A DNA stretch of 64,000 nucleotides, taken from NCBI GenBank assembly GCA_024711325.1, contig JANJTC010000005.1:1140172-1204171 (forward strand). The letters run 5' to 3'. Numbering within the stretch: the stretch's first letter is position 1; each line of letters starts with the position of its first letter. Made by a program: the position numbers and the translations under genes. A model generated the notes under the pieces. It saw only the letters and a program-made list of their open reading frames with translations, made no database searches and was not told where the DNA came from. The stretch comes from Bacteriovoracaceae bacterium (GTDB lineage Bacteria; Bdellovibrionota; Bacteriovoracia; Bacteriovoracales; Bacteriovoracaceae). This document shows positions 29,497-37,183 of the stretch, piece after piece.

Positions 29497-30228
29497 TTGA
29501 AGAAGTTACTTTTACCTTGCTTGTTTTTAATCGGCTGCGCCTCTTACCATGATCCAAATTCATCCAAGCCTTTTGTCTTGGAAAAAGGTGTTACCACCTA
29601 TCAAGATGTGGCCAGGGCCAAAGGGTCGAAAGGGAAGTGTTTGAACATCCAGGCCAATAAATACTGCCAATGGAAAAATCAAACGAATATGTTCCAAGGC
29701 GACTTATATATCAAATCCCTCACTCACATAGAAAAGCCGCTTAATTATGAGGTGGCCGTCAAAACTTTAAAGCTCGAAGGACCTGGGAAGAAGATTTCCT
29801 ACGGACCGGCAGGATCTAAGATAAATCCTGATAGCATTGAATGGCGTCGTTTCAACCCATTATTTCAGGGGATGCTTAAAGCGAGTGGACGACAATTGAC
29901 CTCGAAGCCGGCAGAATCTGATCAAATTGTTCGGATTAATTTTGGGGTTGAAGATACTGCTAGTTCGGATAAGGCAAAGAGATTCCTTGAATTGACAGCT
30001 TTCGATAAGGTAAAGATGCTCAAAGAGAAGAAGAATGTTGAGCTATGGAAGGTAGAAGTTTCTAGCGTGGGTGGGAATCGTGATCTCAAGAAAGTTCTGC
30101 CGATTCTCGCAGCTGTTTCACAGTACTATGTGACCTTTCCTTCGGAAGTTAATGAAACAATGCTCGTGAATGAAAATGAACTGGTGGTTCTGGCGTTTAT
30201 GGATTATTTGGAAAGCGGTAAGAAATAA
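29497..30228 (+). CDS. Lipoprotein of unknown function (TTG start)
   Basis: I chose TTG 29497 because GGAGGA ends 3-4 bases upstream and it gives a short lipoprotein signal with lipobox LIGC (Cys14). An ATG at 29461 is in frame but adds an implausible N terminus. The mature 230 residues match no family I know. It opens with FVLEKGVTTYQDVARAKGSKG, reminiscent of small outer-membrane assembly lipoproteins (SmpA/OmlA-like) that begin with a similar helix, but this is weak. It is a single gene followed by a strong terminator. Confidence 0.75.
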   Translation: MKKLLLPCLFLIGCASYHDPNSSKPFVLEKGVTTYQDVARAKGSKGKCLNIQANKYCQWKNQTNMFQGDLYIKSLTHIEKPLNYEVAVKTLKLEGPGKKISYGPAGSKINPDSIEWRRFNPLFQGMLKASGRQLTSKPAESDQIVRINFGVEDTASSDKAKRFLELTAFDKVKMLKEKKNVELWKVEVSSVGGNRDLKKVLPILAAVSQYYVTFPSEVNETMLVNENELVVLAFMDYLESGKK

Positions 30229-30240
30229 TTTAAATTAATA

Positions 30241-30270
30241 ACCGAGGATAAAAACTATCCTCGGTTTTTT
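30241..30270 (+). terminator. Intrinsic terminator after the TTG-start lipoprotein gene
   Basis: A 10-bp stem (ACCGAGGATA with TATCCTCGGT) around a 4-base loop is followed by TTTTTT. It lies 12 bases after the stop at 30228 and before the convergent symporter gene. Confidence 0.85.
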
Positions 30271-30279
30271 CAAAACGAC

Positions 30280-31536
30280 TTAAGAGTTATAAACATCCAC
30301 ATCCAACTGATTCTCGGCCTTGGCCACAATACAACTAACAACCGCGTCTCCGGTCACATTCACTGCGGTTCTGGTCATATCCAGAAGACGATCCACCCCG
30401 ATGATAAGGCCAATACCCTCAACTGGAAGGCCAACTTGATTAAAGACCATGGCGAGCATCACAAGACCCACACCTGGAACACCAGCTGTTCCGATGGAGG
30501 CGAGAGTTGCCGTAAGGATCACCATTAAATAGCCTTGGAGACCGATATCAATTCCATAAACTGAAGCGACGAAGACCGTTGCTACTCCTTGCATGATGGC
30601 GGTTCCATCCATGTTTACGGTGGCGCCTAGTGGAATGGTAAAAGAAGCAACCGAGTTATTGACTCCGAGCTTTTTCTCAGTCACTTCCATGGTCACAGGC
30701 AAAGTGGCATTAGAGCTTGAGGTAGAAAAACCAAAGACCATGACTTCACTGAATTTTTTGAAGAACTTCATGGGGTTTAAACCCGTGAGAATTTTTAACA
30801 TGGACCCATAAACTACGGTTGCATGAATGATCAGAATGAAGAGGACTACAAAGAAATATTTTGCCATTGGGATAATGGCGGAGAAGCCTTGAGAGGCAAA
30901 AACTTTTGTTAAAAGACAGAAAACGCCATAAGGGGCAAGTTCAATTAAGAGCATGACCATCTTCATGACAACTTCATTTAAGTCATTAAAAAGGGCGAGA
31001 ATTCTTTTACCAGCAGCTCCGGCGAGTGTGAGACCAATTCCAAAAAGCAAAGCGAAGACAATGATCTGAAGCATTTCAGCTTTGGCCATGGACTCAATTG
31101 GGTTAGAGGGAAAAATATTGGCAATGACATCTACCAGTGAAGGGGAAGTCTTCACATCAAAAGTAGCAGTCGCAGTCGTCATCACAAATCCTTCACCAGG
31201 ATTAATAAGCAAGGCAACGACCAAGGCCAGAGTAATGGCCAGTGCTGTTGTGATAATATATAAACCAAAAGTTCGACTGCCTAATCGTCCGAGTTTCTTA
31301 ATATCGTCCAATGCTCCGGCACCTGCCACCAGGGAGACAAAAACCATCGGCACGACCAGAAGTTTCAGTGAAGAAAGGAAGATGCGACCTCCGACTTCAA
31401 TGACTCCTTCAACTAAAAAGCTCTGAATAGCTCCGCCAAATTTAAAGTAATTAAGAATGCTTCCCAGGACAATTCCAGAAAACATCCAAATGAGGATTCT
31501 ACGCGTAAGCTTTGGGCCAGTGTCGATTGTGGTCAT
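30280..31536 (-). CDS. Dicarboxylate/amino acid:cation symporter (DAACS/GltP type)
   Basis: The 418-residue protein has the glutamate-transporter fold with about eight membrane helices and two hairpins. The serine-rich tip STSSSNATLPVT, the NMDGTAIMQG motif in helix 7 and LLDMTRTAVNVTGDA in helix 8 are intact and carry the sodium and substrate residues. It probably imports glutamate, aspartate or C4-dicarboxylates with Na+ or H+. It is a single gene. Amino acid uptake would fit a protein-consuming lifestyle, but that is inference. Confidence 0.93.
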   Translation of the reverse strand: MTTIDTGPKLTRRILIWMFSGIVLGSILNYFKFGGAIQSFLVEGVIEVGGRIFLSSLKLLVVPMVFVSLVAGAGALDDIKKLGRLGSRTFGLYIITTALAITLALVVALLINPGEGFVMTTATATFDVKTSPSLVDVIANIFPSNPIESMAKAEMLQIIVFALLFGIGLTLAGAAGKRILALFNDLNEVVMKMVMLLIELAPYGVFCLLTKVFASQGFSAIIPMAKYFFVVLFILIIHATVVYGSMLKILTGLNPMKFFKKFSEVMVFGFSTSSSNATLPVTMEVTEKKLGVNNSVASFTIPLGATVNMDGTAIMQGVATVFVASVYGIDIGLQGYLMVILTATLASIGTAGVPGVGLVMLAMVFNQVGLPVEGIGLIIGVDRLLDMTRTAVNVTGDAVVSCIVAKAENQLDVDVYNS

Positions 31537-31696
31537 TCCGCATTCCTGTTTTAAAGTGTATTAAACTATTGTTTCTTGCTTATGCTTTTGGGTCAACAAT
31601 ACAGGGAGGGAAAATTACTTTTAAATAAGGCCTGTGCCTCTTGAAGAAGCGGGATTCCAGTGTATCTTTAGATTTGAACCAAGTCCGGAGAGACTT

Positions 31697-32311
31697 ATGG
31701 ACAACAAGGTTTTTCTCTTCCCCTTAACCAATTCCATACTGTTTAAGAAGGTCACTCTTCCATACCATATTTTTGAACCACGCTACCGCCAGATGGTTCG
31801 TGACTCTCTGGCGATGCAGATACCTATCGCTATAGTTCCTTATCATCCTTCCAATATTTATCGAAGTGAGATTTGTGTAGCTGGTCTGCCGCATATTTTA
31901 TCCACCTATCCCGATGGCAGGATGGATATTTATATTACTGGTACGGTGAAGTGTCGTTTAACAGAATTTGAATCAGATGAGCCCTACAAAGTTTATTACT
32001 ACAAAGTTTTGGATGAGGATCTTTCGATTGATGATTCATTCAGTATGGAGCTTGATAGCTTGAAGATTCTGCTGGAACGTTGGGCCCTGCATTTTCTTCC
32101 TGATCCTATCCAACGTGAAACGTTCTCGAATACTCTGGATGATCCTGAATTATTGGTAAATTACTGCACAGTATTTCTGGTTGATGACTGGGATGTGAAA
32201 AAAGAAGTGATGGAAGCAGATTCTCTCAGGGAAAAAATCAAGATCTTATTGCAGGTGATTGGCCCAAAAGAAATTAACCTTGGGCCATTCATGCCTACAC
32301 TGAAGTTTTAA
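31697..32311 (+). CDS. LON substrate-binding-domain protein
   Basis: I chose ATG 31697, preceded by GGAGAGA, giving 204 residues. The sequence has the N-terminal substrate-binding domain of Lon protease: VFLFPLTNSILFKKVTLPYHIFEPRYRQMV, with no ATPase or protease domain. Stand-alone LON-domain proteins are widespread and largely uncharacterised; they may bind unfolded protein. It is cytoplasmic. It converges with the small basic protein gene, the two stops being adjacent. Confidence 0.88.
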   Translation: MDNKVFLFPLTNSILFKKVTLPYHIFEPRYRQMVRDSLAMQIPIAIVPYHPSNIYRSEICVAGLPHILSTYPDGRMDIYITGTVKCRLTEFESDEPYKVYYYKVLDEDLSIDDSFSMELDSLKILLERWALHFLPDPIQRETFSNTLDDPELLVNYCTVFLVDDWDVKKEVMEADSLREKIKILLQVIGPKEINLGPFMPTLKF

Positions 32312-32428
32312 TTACTTCTTTCTGTTAAGCTTGCCGACAGCAATTTTCTCTTGAATCTTAGCTTTTTTCTTAGCTTGTCCTTTGCGGCGAAGCATTTTAA
32401 CGGCCTTACTTTTACGTCCAAAACCCAT
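32312..32428 (-). CDS. 38-residue highly basic small protein
   Basis: On the minus strand an ATG with AAGGA six bases upstream opens a 38-codon frame ending in TAA at 32312. The product begins MGFGRKSKAVKMLRRKGQ and continues as a Lys/Arg-rich helix to the end (LNRKK). About 45% of residues are Lys or Arg and there are no acidic residues apart from one Glu. The composition suggests RNA, ribosome or DNA binding. I do not recognise a family. The near-perfect ribosome site and the position between two convergent ends argue that it is real. Confidence 0.6.
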   Translation of the reverse strand: MGFGRKSKAVKMLRRKGQAKKKAKIQEKIAVGKLNRKK

Positions 32429-32492
32429 AACCCATCCTTCTTAAAAGTTCATGATGCTCCATTATTGATAATAGAGTTTTGGTTGTAAAGGT

Positions 32493-33572
32493 TTAAGGGG
32501 CCCTTCTGGTCCTATACTTGGTTTTAAGGCCCGTAAAAGACCACCAAACGAATGTTCCAATCCAGACTAAGCAGGCCAGTGGATGGAGAATCATCGCTCG
32601 CCAGGACTCTTGAAAAACTATTTTGGTAAAAAAGCGATATAAAACCAGCAGAAGTAAGCAGGACATGGCCCAAATCGGGTGATCGGGAAGGAAAAAGATG
32701 GGGCTCGACCAGATCAAAAGAACGGCAAGAAAGAGAAGAAGACCGGTTCTTTCACCTTTTAACCACAATTCTTCCCAATAGGTTCTCATCTGGTAAATTT
32801 GGACTTTCAAATCTTCTGGGTAGTAACGGAGTAGGTGTTTTTCTCCGAAGGCCAGGATGTAGGTTTTGTTTTCCATATCCCAACCCTTGGCCAGGGCCTC
32901 CTTCCAGGAAGGAATATTGACTTTACTAAAATCAAAATCTTTAAAAGCACTAAGCGGCATGCCCATCCAGCCCTGAGCAATGCTAACCAGAGGGTGAGAA
33001 ACATTTCGTCTGATTCTTCTGAAGCCAAAGATTGAAGCCAGGGCCAGAGTCGGGTTGATTGAGGCGACAGCTTCTCCTATAACATTTTGTCGTTTGGTTT
33101 GGGGAAGGACGAAAAAAGCTTTCTGCTTTTTTGAGACTAAATGCCCTAGAGAAATAAAAGCATGTTCAGTCGGGACCAGTTCCGCGTCACCGATGACCAC
33201 AATATCACCCTTAATTTTGGGAGCGATCTGTTCAATCATCCACGGAATGGCCTCGCGTCCCAGAGGTCGCATCAGAAAACTGTGAAGCTCCACATAGGGG
33301 AGTTTTTGATGAAGTTCCTGCCAGGCATTTACCGCCGGATGATGCCCATCAATTAAAATATGAATGCGAAGATGGCCTCCTAAAGTATTAAAGGAGGAGA
33401 GATTTTTTATCCAAGGCTCGAGATAAAATTCTGAACGGGATGAAATGGGAATAATAAGTTCCATCGTGCCCGAGAACTTGTCTTCTGCGTTTAGTTGAAT
33501 GCCAATCAGGGCATTTTTCACCAACGTATAAATCATCAACATCGTAAGCCCAAGGGCCACTAGTCCTAACAT
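32493..33572 (-). CDS. Membrane-associated family 2-like glycosyltransferase
   Basis: The 359-residue protein has one N-terminal membrane helix, a GT-A-type domain (about 35-235) and two or three C-terminal helices. ELIIPISSRSEFYLEPWIKNL looks like the nucleotide-sugar binding strand and GDIVVIGDAELVP may replace the DxD motif. The C terminus (HPLACLVWIGTFVWWSFTG) resembles the CrtQ/hydroxychlorobactene glucosyltransferase group. It probably glycosylates a lipid at the inner membrane. Its ATG lies 10 bases after the stop of ctaA, suggesting an operon without an obvious functional link. Confidence 0.72.
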   Translation of the reverse strand: MLGLVALGLTMLMIYTLVKNALIGIQLNAEDKFSGTMELIIPISSRSEFYLEPWIKNLSSFNTLGGHLRIHILIDGHHPAVNAWQELHQKLPYVELHSFLMRPLGREAIPWMIEQIAPKIKGDIVVIGDAELVPTEHAFISLGHLVSKKQKAFFVLPQTKRQNVIGEAVASINPTLALASIFGFRRIRRNVSHPLVSIAQGWMGMPLSAFKDFDFSKVNIPSWKEALAKGWDMENKTYILAFGEKHLLRYYPEDLKVQIYQMRTYWEELWLKGERTGLLLFLAVLLIWSSPIFFLPDHPIWAMSCLLLLVLYRFFTKIVFQESWRAMILHPLACLVWIGTFVWWSFTGLKTKYRTRRAP

Positions 33573-33582
33573 GATGTCGCCT

Positions 33583-34566
33583 TTAGTCCTCGAGTAGGGA
33601 GCCTTTAAGGTTTAAAGAAAGTGAATAAAGAAGACCCAGAGTAAGGACCCCCAGGAAAAGATGAGGGGGCTGAGCATTCGTAGGGAATCCGAAATAATTA
33701 AGCATGATTCCCGTGGCAACATTCCCCATGACACACAAAAAGGCGAAAAATGACGTGAAGAAGGCCCCGCGGTTAAGATGATTTTTTTGCAAGTAAACCA
33801 TTAGGTAAATAAAAAGAGCGATAATCACTAGAGAAAAGGTCCTGTGAACGTAAAATACTGAACCCAGAAATCCTATGATCGTTTCATGAGTCGCCTGAAA
33901 GGTGTCCCGAATGTAGTGGTCCACTTGTTGCCGCACTTGAGTTCCCAGCATCACTTGAAAAAAGGTGAGACCCACTAAGATTTTAGTGATCCTTAAGGCC
34001 TTGGCATCAATTTTTTGGACCAGTGCCGTATTCTGCAGGTCATGGCAGTATTTTCGAAGATACAACAGCCCAAATAACAGCAGAACGGCCAGTAGCATGT
34101 GAATCGTAATTAAAAAAGGTTTAAGATGAGTCGACACGACTAAGGCCCCGATGCCGCCTTGAACCAAGATCAAAAAGAGGAGCCCCCCACAGAACCAGGG
34201 GATATTTGAATCATAAGACCGAACCTTAAAGGACTTTCCAAATAAAAGAACGATCAGAAAACCCAGGACCACTCCGAGTAAACGGTTGATATATTCGGTC
34301 CAGGTCTTAAATGGGTCAAAATCAGCAATTGTTTTCCCCGAAATTTTATAAATTTCTTTATAATTGGCCGGTAGCTCTGAAATATCCGTCGGCGGAACCC
34401 ATTGTCCAAAACAGGTTGGCCAGTCAGGGCAACCAAGGCCTGAACCAGTACCTCTGACAACTGCCCCTGCGAGAATGACGAGATACGTCCCGAGAATGGA
34501 TAAGAAAATAAGCCGCTGGAAACCTTTCATACAACAGAGGCTATCATGATCGTTTTGCTTTTTCAT
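33583..34566 (-). CDS. ctaA: Haem A synthase, CtaA/Cox15 family
   Basis: The inner-membrane protein (about 327 residues, eight helices) is predicted to oxidise the methyl group of haem O to the formyl group of haem A. GAVVRGTGSGLGCPDWPTCFGQ in the first periplasmic loop is diagnostic, with the paired Cys. Histidines appear in TIHMLLAV, QATHETIIGF, VHRTFSLV and QPPHLFLGV. In the second helix the usual His of E-x-x-H-R is Asn (EYINRLLG), a form I associate with some other phyla. ATG 34566, GTG 34569 and ATG 34530 are all possible starts. A second, fused CtaA occurs at 52535. Confidence 0.9.
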   Translation of the reverse strand: MKKQNDHDSLCCMKGFQRLIFLSILGTYLVILAGAVVRGTGSGLGCPDWPTCFGQWVPPTDISELPANYKEIYKISGKTIADFDPFKTWTEYINRLLGVVLGFLIVLLFGKSFKVRSYDSNIPWFCGGLLFLILVQGGIGALVVSTHLKPFLITIHMLLAVLLLFGLLYLRKYCHDLQNTALVQKIDAKALRITKILVGLTFFQVMLGTQVRQQVDHYIRDTFQATHETIIGFLGSVFYVHRTFSLVIIALFIYLMVYLQKNHLNRGAFFTSFFAFLCVMGNVATGIMLNYFGFPTNAQPPHLFLGVLTLGLLYSLSLNLKGSLLED

Positions 34567-34608
34567 CACTAAGATGATGAAATAATTAAATCAAAAAAGG
34601 ATTCTGAA

Positions 34609-35184
34609 ATGTTCTCGCTTGAGATTGTACTACTTGGTTTGGCCCTGGCAATTGATGCTGCAGTTGTTACCTTTGCCATAGGTCTTATGCATTATGAAAT
34701 GAGTCCTTTTGAGAAATTAAAGCGTGGTTTTTTGATCTCACTTGCCTTCGGTATTTTCCAATTTGTGATGTTATGGACTGGCGCCTATGCTGGTTTTCTT
34801 TTTACCTTTTCCAGTTACGGTTACTATTTCCAATTTGTGGTGGCCTTGATCTTTTTTGGACTGGCCCTTAAGTTTGTTCAGGAGAGTCTCAACATAGAAG
34901 AAAAAAAACACGAATGGGGACTCATTCCAGTCCTGATTCTTGCTTTCGCAACCAGTATCGACGCCATGGCCTCTGGAGTCAGTCTGGGGACATTACCTCG
35001 GGCCTATTTTGCGGCAATTGAAGTGGGACTCATCACTTTCTCCGTGTGCGGGGGATTTTATTTTATCAGTCAGTTTTTTCGTCAAATTCCGGATCGTTGG
35101 CTTTTAAGATTTGCCGCTGTTATTTTTCTATTCTTAGGCGTGCAAATTTTCTGGGGCCTTAAACATGTTTTTTTAAAAGGTTAA
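34609..35184 (+). CDS. mntP: MntP-type manganese efflux pump
   Basis: The 191-residue membrane protein has six helices arranged as two similar halves. Each half has the family's acidic motif, LALAIDAAVVTFAIG near the N terminus and FATSIDAMASGVSLG in the middle. The Asp residues carry Mn2+ during export. It is divergent from ctaA. Three bases separate it from ilvA, so the two share a transcript without obvious functional relation. I saw no manganese riboswitch upstream. Confidence 0.85.
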   Translation: MFSLEIVLLGLALAIDAAVVTFAIGLMHYEMSPFEKLKRGFLISLAFGIFQFVMLWTGAYAGFLFTFSSYGYYFQFVVALIFFGLALKFVQESLNIEEKKHEWGLIPVLILAFATSIDAMASGVSLGTLPRAYFAAIEVGLITFSVCGGFYFISQFFRQIPDRWLLRFAAVIFLFLGVQIFWGLKHVFLKG

Positions 35185-35187
35185 TAT

Positions 35188-36411
35188 ATGAAAATCACTT
35201 TCAAAGATTTCCAGGATGCTTACGACGTTTTAAAGAAAATTATTCATCCTACACCTCTGGTCTATAATGAATGGCTCTCCAAGCAGTACAATTGTGAAAT
35301 CTATTTAAAGCTTGAGAACATGCTTCCCATCGGTTCCTTTAAGATGAGAGGGGCCACTTACAAAATATCTAAACTATCCAGCGAAGAAAGAAAAAATGGA
35401 GTTCTGGCCGTGAGTGCCGGGAACCACGCTCAGGGAGTGGCCTGGGCCGCTAGTCGCTTCAAAGTCAAAGCAACCATCGTGATGCCGGAAGGCTCACCCC
35501 TGACAAAAATCAGAAACACCGAAACCTTAGGCGCCAAAGTTGTTCTTCATGGCCACAGCATTGAAGATGGATTTCAATACGCTGAAGCGATGATGAAAAA
35601 ACAGAAGATGACTTTTGTTCATCCCTATCATGATAAGGATGTCATAGCGGGCCAGGGAACTGTCGCCTTTGAGCTTTTAGAACAAATCCCTGACATGGAT
35701 TATATTTTCTCCTCCATTGGCGGAGGCGGTTTAGTTTCAGGTATGGGAAGTGTCATCAAGGGCAGTAAATCCAAAGTTCGTGTGATTGCGGGCCAGGCCA
35801 CAGGCTGCAGCCCTATGGTAGATTCTCTTAACTCAGGAAAGATTAAAAAAATCGATAAGGCCGAAACATTCGCCGACGGAATCCGCGTCCGTAATGTGGC
35901 CCCCGACATGCTAAAAATTTTAGGCCAAGTGGTGGAGTCATCCCACAAGGTAGATGATGAAAAAATGGCCTGGGCCATTTTACAATTAATGGAAAAAGCG
36001 CGAGTGATCGCAGAAGGCGCGGGCGCTCTACCGCTCGCTCTGTTTGATCAGCTCTATCAGAAAGATCCTAAAAAATTCAAAGGCAAAAAAATCGTCCTGG
36101 TTATTTGCGGCGGAAACATCGATGTGAATCTCCTTGAGCGAATCATCGACCGCGGTCTCATTGAATCTCACCGAAAAGTGCGTATCTCAATTCCTATTGC
36201 TGACCGTCCGGGGATTCTGCATAAACTCACGGGAGTGATTACGAGTGTTGGTGCCAACATTTTAGAAGTGATTCATGATAGGGATTCTTCTAACACGGGG
36301 ATTACGGGAACGAATGTGATCTTTAATCTGGAGACCAAGGGTGAGGATCATTTGAAGCAATTGTTGAAAGAGATGAAGAAGGACTTTCCGCTTTGTAAGG
36401 TGGTTTCATAG
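35188..36411 (+). CDS. ilvA: Threonine ammonia-lyase
   Basis: This pyridoxal-phosphate enzyme deaminates threonine to 2-oxobutyrate. Schiff-base Lys52 lies in GSFKMRGAT, the phosphate loop in SIGGGGLVSG and a Ser/Cys segment in LVICGGNID. The 407-residue form has one C-terminal ACT-like domain (from about 330, VRISIPIADRPGILHKLTGVI), as in the short regulated class. It could serve isoleucine synthesis or threonine catabolism. No ilv genes are nearby, so catabolism is at least as likely. Confidence 0.93.
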   Translation: MKITFKDFQDAYDVLKKIIHPTPLVYNEWLSKQYNCEIYLKLENMLPIGSFKMRGATYKISKLSSEERKNGVLAVSAGNHAQGVAWAASRFKVKATIVMPEGSPLTKIRNTETLGAKVVLHGHSIEDGFQYAEAMMKKQKMTFVHPYHDKDVIAGQGTVAFELLEQIPDMDYIFSSIGGGGLVSGMGSVIKGSKSKVRVIAGQATGCSPMVDSLNSGKIKKIDKAETFADGIRVRNVAPDMLKILGQVVESSHKVDDEKMAWAILQLMEKARVIAEGAGALPLALFDQLYQKDPKKFKGKKIVLVICGGNIDVNLLERIIDRGLIESHRKVRISIPIADRPGILHKLTGVITSVGANILEVIHDRDSSNTGITGTNVIFNLETKGEDHLKQLLKEMKKDFPLCKVVS

Positions 36412-36442
36412 GGGAAGTAGTCCCGAAAATTGAGCAGGGGAT

Positions 36443-36754
36443 TTAGGCAATCTTAATGCTAATATCTTTATGTAAAATTTCTAAGAATTTAACAAGCCTA
36501 TCAATGGTGAATTCTTCAAAACGATAATGAAGGATTTTACTCATCAAGGCCGGATCAATCTCAAGCTTGTCAGCAAGTTCTTTTTGGCTCAGCTTACGAT
36601 CCTGTTTATAGATGATAAAACTTTTGCAAAGTTCGAATTTTAGTTTATCCACTGCGGAAGCGTTCTTTGGTAAAAACTTAGATCCTTCAGCAGTTTCTAG
36701 TTCTGTTAGAACTTCTTTAATGTCTTTTGAGCTTGGAAACTTTCTATTTTTCAT
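36443..36754 (-). CDS. XRE-family antitoxin-like regulator
   Basis: I chose ATG 36754, which has GGAGG five bases upstream inside the end of the preceding gene; an ATG at 36781 is less likely. The 103-residue protein has a helix-turn-helix (LSQKELADKLEIDPALMSKIL) in its C-terminal half followed by FTIDRLVKFLEIL, the layout of HigA-type antitoxins. It overlaps the upstream gene by 11 bp, so translation is coupled. It probably neutralises that product and represses the shared promoter at the inverted repeat 37072-37087. This role is inferred from arrangement and family. Confidence 0.8.
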   Translation of the reverse strand: MKNRKFPSSKDIKEVLTELETAEGSKFLPKNASAVDKLKFELCKSFIIYKQDRKLSQKELADKLEIDPALMSKILHYRFEEFTIDRLVKFLEILHKDISIKIA

Positions 36755-37052
36755 CTTGGCCTCCACGGACTCTAAATGCATTTATAACCCCAAGGTAGTC
36801 ATCACTCAAGCACAATAAAAAGATTAGCCTGTATGGTTTATCTAAGTAATACAAAGGATCGATTTTGAAATACTCAAATTCTTCCTTCGTAGCCTCAGGT
36901 TCTAAACTTGCACCATCAACCACCTGAATTAGATTTAGTATCAATTCATCATCTATTTCAGGATGTGAAATCTTGTAATGTTGATCTATGATTACAGTCG
37001 AGATACTTCTGCCATTTATAATCAAAGATTTAGTGTATTCGTTTCTCGACAT
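36744..37052 (-). CDS. Probable toxin partner of the XRE antitoxin
   Basis: The 102-residue protein has no family I can name with confidence. Its end, YRLIFLLCLSDDYLGVINAFRVR, has the strand pattern of BrnT/RelE-like or DUF4258-like toxins. Toxin-first order, 11-bp overlap with an XRE gene, small size and its own operator-promoter all point to a type II toxin-antitoxin module. The -10 element places the transcript start at the ATG itself, so the mRNA may be leaderless. Confidence 0.65.
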   Translation of the reverse strand: MSRNEYTKSLIINGRSISTVIIDQHYKISHPEIDDELILNLIQVVDGASLEPEATKEEFEYFKIDPLYYLDKPYRLIFLLCLSDDYLGVINAFRVRGGQDEK

Positions 37053-37058
37053 ACTGCT

Positions 37059-37087
37059 ATTATAAGGATTGTTGACAGATTTGTCAA
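37059..37087 (-). promoter_or_regulatory. Consensus promoter and operator of the toxin-antitoxin-like operon
   Basis: On the minus strand TTGACA (37087-37082) and TATAAT (37064-37059) are perfect sigma-70 hexamers with a 17-base spacer. A perfect inverted repeat, TTGACA-N4-TGTCAA, covers 37072-37087 and overlaps the -35 box, as expected for antitoxin autorepression. The predicted +1 coincides with the A of the ATG at 37052. Confidence 0.85.
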
Positions 37088-37183
37088 TAAAGAGTTCTCC
37101 GTGTTAAGTCTCGGAATCTTCTATCAATGGGACCGGGGAAGTATTCCCAGTTGGCATTACTACCAACTGGGAAAAGATGTGCA

